A stretch of 8,737 nt of DNA, taken from NCBI GenBank assembly GCA_947377625.1, contig CANCGR010000077.1, positions 1 through 8,737 of the forward strand, written 5' to 3'. The DNA is from Gammaproteobacteria bacterium (GTDB taxonomy: Bacteria > Pseudomonadota > Gammaproteobacteria > Pseudomonadales > Pseudohongiellaceae). A model generated the notes under the pieces. That model saw nothing but the letters and a program-made list of their open reading frames with translations, searched no databases and was not told where the DNA came from. Within the stretch, counting starts at the first letter, position 1, and each line of letters starts with the position of its first letter. This document shows positions 1 to 5,768 of this stretch, piece after piece. Made by a program: the position numbers and the translations under genes.

Positions 1-475
1 CATTCATCAGCTCACCCACGCGGATGCCGCGGCGTGCGACTTTGTCTTCGTAAGCGGGGCCGATGCCGCGCCCGGTGGTGCCGATTTTGTTGACGCCTTT
101 TTTCAGTTCGCGCGCCTGATCAAGGGCTATGTGATAGGGCAGAATCAGCGGGCACGCTGCACTGATGCGCAAGTTGCCAAGCACATTCACGCCTTGCCCA
201 GCCACTTCATCAATTTCTTTCAGCAGCGCTGGTGGCGACAGCACCACACCATTGCCGATCACGCAGGTAACGCCATCACGCAAAATGCCGGACGGCAGCA
301 AGTGCAGCACAGTTTTTTTGCCGCCGATCACCAAGGTGTGACCGGCATTGTGGCCGCCCTGAAAACGCACGACGTGGGACGCGCGCTCCGTCAACAGATC
401 CACGATTTTGCCTTTGCCTTCGTCACCCCATTGGGTGCCGAGCACGACGACGCTTTTACCCTTGCTACTGCTCAT
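1..475 (-). CDS. purA: Adenylosuccinate synthetase, N-terminal part (3' end outside window)
   Basis: PurA condenses IMP with aspartate using GTP to form adenylosuccinate, the first committed step from IMP to AMP, in the cytoplasm. Reading the minus strand from the ATG at 475 gives 158 codons that run off the left edge. The protein begins MSSSKGKSVVVLGTQWGDEG and carries the family signature GTQWGDEGKGK at residues 13-23. FQGGHNAGHT follows at 38-47 and KIGTTGRGIGP further on. Asp18 and His46 align with the catalytic Asp13 and His41 of the E. coli enzyme. An AAGG Shine-Dalgarno at 486-483, 7 nt before the ATG, supports this start. It lies 72 nt downstream of hisZ on the same strand and is probably co-transcribed with it. 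About 430 residues are usual for the family, so roughly 270 are missing here because of the window edge. Identification is very secure. Confidence 0.97.
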   Translation of the reverse strand, partial: MSSSKGKSVVVLGTQWGDEGKGKIVDLLTERASHVVRFQGGHNAGHTLVIGGKKTVLHLLPSGILRDGVTCVIGNGVVLSPPALLKEIDEVAGQGVNVLGNLRISAACPLILPYHIALDQARELKKGVNKIGTTGRGIGPAYEDKVARRGIRVGELMN

Positions 476-547
476 GTTGTTGCCTTGCTGTTGCTGATTC
501 CGGAATTTTTGCTACTGCTACTTAACTTGCGTGTTCACGCGCGCGCC
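476..547 (-). other. hisZ-purA intergenic gap with small palindromes
   Basis: This 72-nt spacer holds the purA Shine-Dalgarno (AAGG, 486-483). A short inverted repeat, GCGTG-TT-CACGC, lies at 529-540 just after the hisZ stop. A perfect 10-bp palindrome, ATTCCGGAAT, lies at 497-506. An 11-bp direct repeat (TTGCTACTGCT on the plus strand) occurs at 509-519 and again at 462-472, across the purA start. No hairpin followed by a T-run is present, so transcription probably reads from hisZ into purA. No clear PurR-type operator is visible. Any regulatory role for the palindromes is a guess. Confidence 0.4.
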
Positions 548-1732
548 TTATACGACGACTACTTGCCATGCACTGCCATCTTTCACCAGCTGCTTGTTGC
601 AGCCAAGCGTGGCCGGTTGATCTTGTTGGTCGGTGAAAGCCTGTACCACCCGGCAACCCTGACTGCGCAATTCGTCTATCGTGCGCGACAAGCCGGCGTC
701 CGTTGACGCAGGGGCATAGATCAGGTCAGGTGCAGTGAACAACCGCTTGCTGAGACTGAGCAGGGTCATGAGGTTGGTGTCAAAACCGGTGGCCGCGCGG
801 GCGCGCCCAAAGCCGGCGCCAATACCGTCATAACGACCGCCGTTGGCGATGGCTTCACCGTGCCCTTCGACATAAGCCGAAAAAATCACGCCGCTATGGT
901 AGTCATAACCGCGCAGTTCACACAGGTCGAGATAGACCTGCTGCTGCGGGAAACGTTGTTTGATGGCATTCGCCAGTTGTTCGAGCTGGTCAAGCGCGGC
1001 CTGTACTTTGCCGCAACTGCGTTTCAACAGCGAGCGCGCAGTGGCAAGCACGCTGGTATCGCCATGCAGAGTCGGCAAGCGGCGCAGGCATTCCGACAAG
1101 TCTGCCGGCAGAGCATGCTGCCGTAACAGACGGTCTATATCAGTGGTGGCCTTGTTTTGCAGCGCTTCAAACAACTCAGCCTCGGCAGAAGCCGGCAATT
1201 GCGCAGCCTGCAGCAGTTCACGGCAAATGGTGCTGTGGCCGAGCGCCAGCAAGGGCTGTGCTATGCCGGCAACCTGCAAGGTGCGCAGTAACAGGCTGAT
1301 GATTTCGATATCTCCTTCAACCCCTGCATAGCCGTAGAGCTCGGCGCCAGCCAGGCGCGGGCTGCGCGAACCCAGTTGTCCTTTGGGCCTGGTGCGCAGC
1401 ACCGTATCCGCATAGCAAAGGCGTGTCGGGTGATCATTGTGCAAGACATGCGCATCAATGCGCGCCACCTGTGAAGTAATGTCAGAGCGAACACCCATGG
1501 CGCGCCCACTCAATTGGTCAACCAGGGTAAAGGTAGAAAGCTGCAGTTCCTGACTCGGCACGATGTGCAGTGATTCGAGAAATTCGATCAGCGGGGTTTT
1601 GATGAGGTCGTAACCAAAGCTCGCGAACAGATCGAGAATGTCGCGGCTCAGGGTTTCCAGTTGCAGCGCTCTGGGTGGCAGGACTTCGTCCACGCCATCG
1701 GGCAACTGCCAGCGGTTGGCTTTAGGTGTCAT
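548..1732 (-). CDS. hisZ: ATP phosphoribosyltransferase regulatory subunit HisZ
   Basis: HisZ is a catalytically inactive paralogue of histidyl-tRNA synthetase. It forms a hetero-octamer with the short form of HisG and is needed for the first step of histidine biosynthesis and its feedback control. The 394-residue product has the usual family length. It opens with NRWQLPDGVDEVLPPRA, shows the class II synthetase-like stretch RSDITSQVAR at 82-91, and CYADTVLRTRP at 106-116 followed by GAELYG at 129-134. LRGYDYHSGVIF at 273-284 and ANGGRYDG at 296-303 follow. The C-terminal anticodon-binding domain of HisS appears replaced by only a short tail, as expected for HisZ rather than a tRNA synthetase. 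The ATG at 1732 lies 7 nt after the hflC stop with only a weak Shine-Dalgarno, suggesting coupling to hflC translation. Its presence predicts a short-form hisG elsewhere in the genome. HisS is the main alternative but fits poorly. Confidence 0.94.
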   Translation of the reverse strand: MTPKANRWQLPDGVDEVLPPRALQLETLSRDILDLFASFGYDLIKTPLIEFLESLHIVPSQELQLSTFTLVDQLSGRAMGVRSDITSQVARIDAHVLHNDHPTRLCYADTVLRTRPKGQLGSRSPRLAGAELYGYAGVEGDIEIISLLLRTLQVAGIAQPLLALGHSTICRELLQAAQLPASAEAELFEALQNKATTDIDRLLRQHALPADLSECLRRLPTLHGDTSVLATARSLLKRSCGKVQAALDQLEQLANAIKQRFPQQQVYLDLCELRGYDYHSGVIFSAYVEGHGEAIANGGRYDGIGAGFGRARAATGFDTNLMTLLSLSKRLFTAPDLIYAPASTDAGLSRTIDELRSQGCRVVQAFTDQQDQPATLGCNKQLVKDGSAWQVVVV

Positions 1733-1739
1733 GGCTGGC

Positions 1740-2612
1740 TCAGGGCGCTTTGCTTTGTTTCAGGTATTTGAAGAACTCGCTGTCGGGGCTCAGCACCAGC
1801 AAATCGCCACTGTTGGCGAAAGTCTCGCGGTAAGCATTCAGGCTGCGGGTAAATTCGTAGAACTCGGGATCTTTGCTGTAGGCAGCGGCGTAGGTGGTAG
1901 AGGCCAGGGCGTCACCTTCACCACGCGTGCGTTCTGCGTCGCGATAGGCTTCGGCTTCGATCACAATTTTCTGGCGATCAGCATCGGCGCGGATACCTTC
2001 AGCAATTTCGCGGCCGGTGGAGCGCAGTTGCTGGGCTTCCTGCTGGCGTTCGGATGCCATGCGCGTGTAAACGTTTTCGCTTACCTGCTCGGGCAGTTCG
2101 ATTTTCTTGACGCGTACATCGACTACTTCAATGCCAAGTTGTTCTTTGGTGATGCTGTTCAGCGATGCCGTGATTTCCGTCATCAGCAAATCGCGTTCAC
2201 CTGACACTACTTCATGCTTGGTGCGCGAACCGAACTCGTTGCGTAGACCCGTGTTGATGCGCTGCGCCAACAGATTGTTGGCAATTTTTTCATCGCCGGA
2301 CGTGGCGGTGTAAAAGAGTGCAGTGTTGGAAATGCGCCATTTGGCGTACGAGTCCACTTCAAGATAGTTTTTCTCCGAGGTCAGATAGCTCTCGGTCGGG
2401 GCGTCGAGTGTCTTGAGGCGGCCGTCAAAAACACGCACGGCATGCACGCCGGGGATTTTGAAATGCAGGCCAGGCGCCACGTCGTTGTTGGTGACTTCAC
2501 CAAAGGTCAGCAGCACCGCCTTGTCAATTTCACGCACAACAAACAGGCAGTTGGAAGCTATGATCGCCAGCACTGCCAGCACAATCAAAGGAATAAAAGC
2601 GGAAACTTTCAT
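1740..2612 (-). CDS. hflC: HflC, SPFH-domain modulator of FtsH protease
   Basis: HflC pairs with HflK to form a large inner-membrane SPFH (band 7) cage that encloses FtsH and tunes its proteolysis of membrane proteins. The 290-residue product has an N-terminal membrane segment at about residues 5-26 (hydrophobic run after MKVSAF), then the SPFH domain with VVREIDKAVLLTFGEV and APGLHFKIPGVH. A long charged helical region follows (RMASERQQEAQQLRSTGREI), as usual in this family. It is shorter than the E. coli protein (334) and close to the length I recall for pseudomonads. The start ATG at 2612 overlaps the hflK stop by one base (TAATG), so the two are probably translated in a coupled way and in matched amounts. 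No yjeT-like gene follows; hisZ starts 7 nt after its TGA. Confidence 0.96.
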   Translation of the reverse strand: MKVSAFIPLIVLAVLAIIASNCLFVVREIDKAVLLTFGEVTNNDVAPGLHFKIPGVHAVRVFDGRLKTLDAPTESYLTSEKNYLEVDSYAKWRISNTALFYTATSGDEKIANNLLAQRINTGLRNEFGSRTKHEVVSGERDLLMTEITASLNSITKEQLGIEVVDVRVKKIELPEQVSENVYTRMASERQQEAQQLRSTGREIAEGIRADADRQKIVIEAEAYRDAERTRGEGDALASTTYAAAYSKDPEFYEFTRSLNAYRETFANSGDLLVLSPDSEFFKYLKQSKAP

Positions 2613-3754
2613 TAGCGGCCTGCCTCGCGGGGAGATGAAGAGCGGGTTGGCGGTGTTACCGTGTAAGTCGTGGGGCTGGGAATGTCGCTGGCTGAGGTGC
2701 CGGTGTCGGAGCGACGGGCCTGCTTCATCAGCTGTTCAAGCGGCAGATACAGCATGTTATTGCCGCCTTTGACATCAACCAACACTTTGCTGCTCTTGCT
2801 GTAAATGTCCTGCATAGCATCAAGGTACATGCGTTCACGCGTCACTTTGGGCGCTTTCTGGTATTCCACCAACTGTTGCGTGAAACGTTGGGCATCACCT
2901 TGGGCGCGGGCCACTACGCGATCCTTGTAGGCATTGGCTTCTTCGATCTGGCGCAGCGCGGCACCACGTGCTTCCGGCACCACCTGGCTGGCATAGCGAC
3001 GGGCGTCATTCTGGATCGACTGCTTGTCTTCGCTAGCCTTGATCACATCATCAAAGGATGCGCGCACCTGTGGTGGTGGCTGTGACTGTGCAATATTGAG
3101 CTGGTTGATGAGGATGCCGGTGCCGTAGTTGTCGAGATAAGTCTGCAGCCGCACGCGGGTATCCTGTGCCAGCAGTTCACGACCGGTGTTGATCACATCG
3201 TCCATGCGTGAACTGCCTACGACATGACGCAGCGCGGATTCAGCCGCCTGTTGCAGGCTTTTTACCGGATTCTCGACTTTGATAACAAACTTGTGCGGAT
3301 CGGTGATCACATATTGCACCGTCATCGAGATATCCACGATGTTGTCGTCTTCGGTCAGCATGGTGTTGGTGAAGCGTTCGTCAAACACGCGGGTGACGTT
3401 GATTTTGGTGACAGAGTCGATCAGTGGCGGGTTCCAGTGCCAGCCCGGCTGCACCACGTTATCGAGCACACGGCCAAGTCGTAGCACCACGCCACGTTCC
3501 TGCTCGTTGACGGTATAGAAACCTGAGAAAGCATAGATGATGGCGGCCAGCACCAGCACTGCTGCAACCACCAGACCGGTAAGACCACCGTCATCGCCGG
3601 AACTGCGTTTGGGGCCGCCAAGCAGGCCTCGCAGTTTGCGCAGCGTATCGCCGATAAGCTGATCCAGATCAGGGGGCCCCTGATCTTTTTTACCGGGTCG
3701 CGAGCCCCAAGGATCGTTTTTGCGATCGTTATTGTCGGGTTCGTTCCAGGCCAT
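2612..3754 (-). CDS. hflK: HflK, SPFH-domain modulator of FtsH protease
   Basis: HflK is the larger partner of HflC in the membrane complex that regulates FtsH. I place the start at the ATG at 3754 because the protein then begins MAWNEPDNNDRKNDPWG, the family's standard N-terminus, and because GGAG lies 5 nt upstream. The reading frame is open further upstream to 3847, but only from a TTG, giving an atypical proline-rich extension. The 380-residue product has a Gly/Pro/charge-rich cytoplasmic head and one membrane segment at about residues 58-77. The SPFH domain follows (YTVNEQERGVVLRLGRV, then QPGWHWNPPLID). After it come a charged helical stretch and a Ser/Thr/Pro-rich C-terminal tail (SDTGTSASDIPSPTTYTVTP). 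It follows hflX after a 93-nt gap and overlaps hflC at TAATG. HflC-type and stomatin-type proteins are excluded by the N-terminus and the neighbours. Confidence 0.96.
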   Translation of the reverse strand: MAWNEPDNNDRKNDPWGSRPGKKDQGPPDLDQLIGDTLRKLRGLLGGPKRSSGDDGGLTGLVVAAVLVLAAIIYAFSGFYTVNEQERGVVLRLGRVLDNVVQPGWHWNPPLIDSVTKINVTRVFDERFTNTMLTEDDNIVDISMTVQYVITDPHKFVIKVENPVKSLQQAAESALRHVVGSSRMDDVINTGRELLAQDTRVRLQTYLDNYGTGILINQLNIAQSQPPPQVRASFDDVIKASEDKQSIQNDARRYASQVVPEARGAALRQIEEANAYKDRVVARAQGDAQRFTQQLVEYQKAPKVTRERMYLDAMQDIYSKSSKVLVDVKGGNNMLYLPLEQLMKQARRSDTGTSASDIPSPTTYTVTPPTRSSSPREAGR

Positions 3755-3847
3755 GCTCGCTCCATTGGCTAAGGGTAAAAAGGGGTAAGGAAAGACGGGT
3801 TCGGGTGACGTGAACCGGGGCGGGATTCTAGCGGAATCCCCCTGCAA
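3755..3847 (-). other. hflX-hflK gap: stem-loop and pyrimidine-rich leader
   Basis: In the transcript (minus strand) the hflX TAA is followed within a few bases by a perfect 7-bp stem, GGGATTC-CGCTA-GAATCCC (3840-3822). It can extend by two G-C pairs past a bulged G. A second, weaker stem, GGTTC/GAACC (3816-3812 with 3802-3798), comes next. Then a C/T-rich run reaches the hflK Shine-Dalgarno GGAG. There is no U-tract directly after either stem, so it is not a normal intrinsic terminator. It could be a processing or stability element that sets hflKC levels apart from hflX, or a partial attenuator. The stem itself is seen directly; the function is inferred. Confidence 0.5.
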
Positions 3848-5200
3848 TTACACCGCTGGATCCGCAGTTCCGGCATCCGTTGGCAGGGAGTTTTCCGGGT
3901 CGGTTGACTCAGGTGCCGGCAGCCAGGGGCTTGCGTCCATGCCGGCCTCACTCAGCAGCCGCAAAAACTCTGCGCGGGGCAAGCGCAACTGCAGCAGATT
4001 ATTACCTTGTTCGTCAGTGCTCTCGGTGAGTACTGCCCCTAGTTGATAGAAACGCGAGCGTAAACGGCCCTGGGCTGCCGTCAGGCTCAGACTGGCAGTG
4101 ATGGAGTCGTCGCTGAGCAGTTCGGCAATGGCGGCCAGCAATTCCGGGATGCCGGCACCGGTGTGGGCCGACACCCATACGCGCCAAGGTTTGCCGCTTT
4201 CGTCGCGATCAATGCCGGCGTGCTGGTCGCCCAGCAGATCCACCTTGTTGAACACCAGCAAGGTAGTCACCTCATCTGCACCAATTTCAGTCAGTACTTT
4301 GTTTACTTCTTCGATGAAGATCTGGCGTTCATCGTCGTGGCAATCCACCACATGCAACAACAGGCGGGCTTCTACTGTTTCCTCCAATGTGGCACGGAAC
4401 GCATCCACCAGTTGGTGCGGCAGTTGGCGGATAAAGCCGACTGTGTCAGCCAGAATAGCGGGGCCAAAGTTGGGTATCGGCAGTTTGCGCAGCGTTGAAT
4501 CCAGCGTGGCAAACAACTGGTTGGCCACATAGGTGGTATCGCCGCACAGGCGATTGAACAACGAAGACTTGCCGGCATTGGTATAACCGACCAGCGAAAT
4601 AGTGGGAATCTCGGCACGTTTGCGCGCGCGCCGCCCTTGATCGCGCTGTGAACGGACTTTTTCGAGGTTTTTCTTCAGCGAGGTGATGCGCACACCGATC
4701 AGGCGCTGGTCTATTTCCAGCTGGGTTTCGCCAGCGCCACGCAAGCCGATGCCACCCTTCTGGCGATCAAGGTGAGTCCAGCCGCGTACCAGCCGGGTTG
4801 ACGCGTGCTTCAGTTGCGCCAGCTCCACTTGCAGCTTGCCTTCATGACTGCGCGCGCGTTGGGCGAAAATATCGAGAATCAAACCCGTGCGATCAAGTAC
4901 GCGGCATTTGAGCTCTTTTTCGAGATTGCGTTCCTGGCTGGGCGAGAGTGTGTTGTTGAATAGCACAATTTCAGCGTTGTGCAGGGCAATGGCGGCGGCG
5001 ATTTCTTCTACTTTGCCGGTGCCCACATAAAAGCGGGGCGAGGTAGTGCGGGCAGAGGCGTTTATCAAGGCAGCCGGACTGGCTCCTGCCGATAAGGCCA
5101 ACTCTTCGAATTCGCGTATGTCGGCTTCTTCCCGAGAGGAATCAAAGCCGACATGTACGAGTATGGCTACTTCACCACTGTCGGGGCGTTCAAAGAACAC
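3848..5200 (-). CDS. hflX: GTPase HflX, ribosome-splitting/rescue factor
   Basis: HflX is a translational GTPase of the OBG-HflX group that binds the 50S subunit and splits stalled or idle 70S ribosomes, notably under heat stress. The 450-residue product has the N-terminal HflX domain (FYVGTGKVEEI at about 57-67; LFNNTLSPSQERNLE at 80-94) and a helical linker with GAGETQLEIDQR at 155-166. The G domain follows: G1 GYTNAGKSS at 205-213, G3 DTVGF at 252-256, G4 NKVDLL at 318-323 and G5-like SAHTGAG at 344-350. A long C-terminal extension follows, ending in an Asp/Pro/Thr-rich tail. The start is a GTG at 5200, giving MFFERPDSGEVAILVH, the normal family N-terminus. No ATG is available in frame, since the frame closes upstream at a TGA near 5264. 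The Shine-Dalgarno is weak. A small ORF ends inside its first codons (see 5190-5270), so coupling is possible. Despite the historical name it is not part of the HflKC complex. Confidence 0.95.
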   Translation of the reverse strand: MFFERPDSGEVAILVHVGFDSSREEADIREFEELALSAGASPAALINASARTTSPRFYVGTGKVEEIAAAIALHNAEIVLFNNTLSPSQERNLEKELKCRVLDRTGLILDIFAQRARSHEGKLQVELAQLKHASTRLVRGWTHLDRQKGGIGLRGAGETQLEIDQRLIGVRITSLKKNLEKVRSQRDQGRRARKRAEIPTISLVGYTNAGKSSLFNRLCGDTTYVANQLFATLDSTLRKLPIPNFGPAILADTVGFIRQLPHQLVDAFRATLEETVEARLLLHVVDCHDDERQIFIEEVNKVLTEIGADEVTTLLVFNKVDLLGDQHAGIDRDESGKPWRVWVSAHTGAGIPELLAAIAELLSDDSITASLSLTAAQGRLRSRFYQLGAVLTESTDEQGNNLLQLRLPRAEFLRLLSEAGMDASPWLPAPESTDPENSLPTDAGTADPAV

Positions 5201-5270
5201 AAGGTACCGAGAGCAGTGAGCAATCCAATGAGCAATCCAAGGAACAGTCCAATGAAAAACCTGCTGTCAT
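5190..5270 (-). CDS. Candidate leader peptide upstream of hflX (LDCS repeat)
   Basis: An ATG at 5270 opens a 26-codon frame ending at TGA 5192-5190, which overlaps the hflX GTG start by 11 nt. The peptide reads MTAGFS, then three LDCS units, then LLSVPCVL, and has four cysteines. The units differ only at GAC/GAT, TGT/TGC and TCC/TCA, all synonymous in this frame and not in the other two minus-strand frames. There is no good Shine-Dalgarno before the ATG; ribosomes leaving the hfq stop 15-17 nt upstream could re-initiate. I know of no family for it. It could instead be a non-coding repeat that happens to be open. The evidence is suggestive only. Confidence 0.3.
   Translation of the reverse strand: MTAGFSLDCSLDCSLDCSLLSVPCVL
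5217..5252 (-). repeat. 12-bp tandem repeat, three copies, in hfq-hflX gap
   Basis: On the plus strand TGAGCAATCCAA occurs at 5217-5228 and again at 5229-5240, followed by the variant GGAACAGTCCAA at 5241-5252. The variant differs at positions 1, 4 and 7, that is, with a strict period of three. Because the unit is 12 bp, copy-number change keeps every reading frame. The repeat fills nearly half of the 84-bp gap between hfq and hflX and lies inside two candidate small ORFs. Slippage explains its origin; whether it has a role is unknown. Confidence 0.85.
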
Positions 5271-5284
5271 GCGCAGACGGTTGT

Positions 5285-5560
5285 TCAGAAGTTGTTGCCT
5301 GAACCGTCATCTTCCACAGGCATGCCGTTGGCATCAGTGCCCAACATCGGCACACGCACTTGACGCGCGGGCACCACTGTGGAAATCGCGTGCTTGTATA
5401 CCATCTGGTTGACGGTGTTTTTCAGCACGATAACGAATTGATCAAAGGATTCTATTTGCCCTTGCAGCTTGATACCGCTGACAAGATAAATAGCAACCGG
5501 AACCTTTTCCTTGCGTAGCACGTTCAGGAAAGGGTCTTGTAACGAGTGCCCTTTTGACAT
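5285..5560 (-). CDS. hfq: RNA chaperone Hfq
   Basis: Hfq forms a hexameric Sm-like ring that pairs small RNAs with target mRNAs and also affects RNA stability. The 91-residue product starts MSKGHSLQDPFLNVLR at the ATG at 5560, with AGGAG 6 nt upstream. The Sm1 and Sm2 motifs are intact. Proximal-face residues Q8, D9, F42, Y55, K56 and H57 (YKHAIS) and distal-face residues Y25, I30 and K31 are all present at E. coli positions. The rim patch is R16-K17-E18-K19, a milder form of the E. coli RRER. The C-terminal tail after VVPARQ is only about 25 residues, ending in the acidic VEDDGSGNNF, shorter than the E. coli tail. The frame is open upstream to a GTG at 5698, but the extension does not resemble Hfq and is rejected. 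It lies between miaA and hflX as in most Gammaproteobacteria. Confidence 0.98.
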   Translation of the reverse strand: MSKGHSLQDPFLNVLRKEKVPVAIYLVSGIKLQGQIESFDQFVIVLKNTVNQMVYKHAISTVVPARQVRVPMLGTDANGMPVEDDGSGNNF

Positions 5561-5768
5561 GTTCAACTCCTGTTCCAAGTAATTGTCATAAATAAAACTT
5601 TCTAAGTTAAAAAACGGGGGACTGTGATTGGGACATGCCTTAACCCTTACGGATTCCACACTATCATGGATCAGTACACCACAACCCTGATAGACCACAA
5701 CATAGTGCGAAGGTTGCGCGGATGCCCAAAAAAATCATACGGGCATTATAGGGCTTAGGCTTTCCTCG
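5561..5768 (-). promoter_or_regulatory. hfq leader region with probable promoter
   Basis: This 208-nt gap between the miaA stop and the hfq ATG holds a perfect TATAAT on the minus strand (5750-5745). No good -35 box is visible at 16-19 nt spacing. If it is used, transcription would begin near 5738 and give an hfq leader of about 180 nt. An inverted repeat (ATGCCC at 5722-5727, GGGCAT at 5741-5746, 13-nt loop with seven A/T pairs) covers the -10 and the presumed start site. A near-perfect 11-bp direct repeat, TACACCACAAC and TAGACCACAAC, lies at 5675-5685 and 5691-5701. The last 20 nt carry the strong Shine-Dalgarno AGGAG. In E. coli hfq has several promoters within and near miaA, and Hfq binds its own leader; the same is plausible here but not shown. 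Confidence 0.5.

Noticed and set aside
131..706. 191-codon plus-strand ORF across purA and hisZ
   Set aside because: It is the antisense of two well-identified genes, has no recognisable domain, and its composition follows the complementary coding strand.
1638..2204. 188-codon plus-strand ORF opposite hisZ and hflC
   Set aside because: It is antisense to conserved genes and spans their junction. The hydrophobic look (GVGGRGQGV, FGFDHNF) comes from the complement of HflC helical codons.
3755..3847. Upstream extension of HflK from a TTG at 3847
   Set aside because: The extension is proline-rich and unlike HflK. The ATG at 3754 has GGAG at good spacing and gives the standard MAWNEP start.
5561..5698. 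46-residue N-terminal extension of Hfq from a GTG at 5698
   Set aside because: Hfq proteins start at MSKGHS/MAKGQS, and AGGAG lies 6 nt before the ATG at 5560. The extension has no Hfq-like features.
5722..5746. Intrinsic terminator after miaA
   Set aside because: The T-run of the ATGCCC/GGGCAT repeat lies in the loop rather than after the stem, so it does not fit a terminator.
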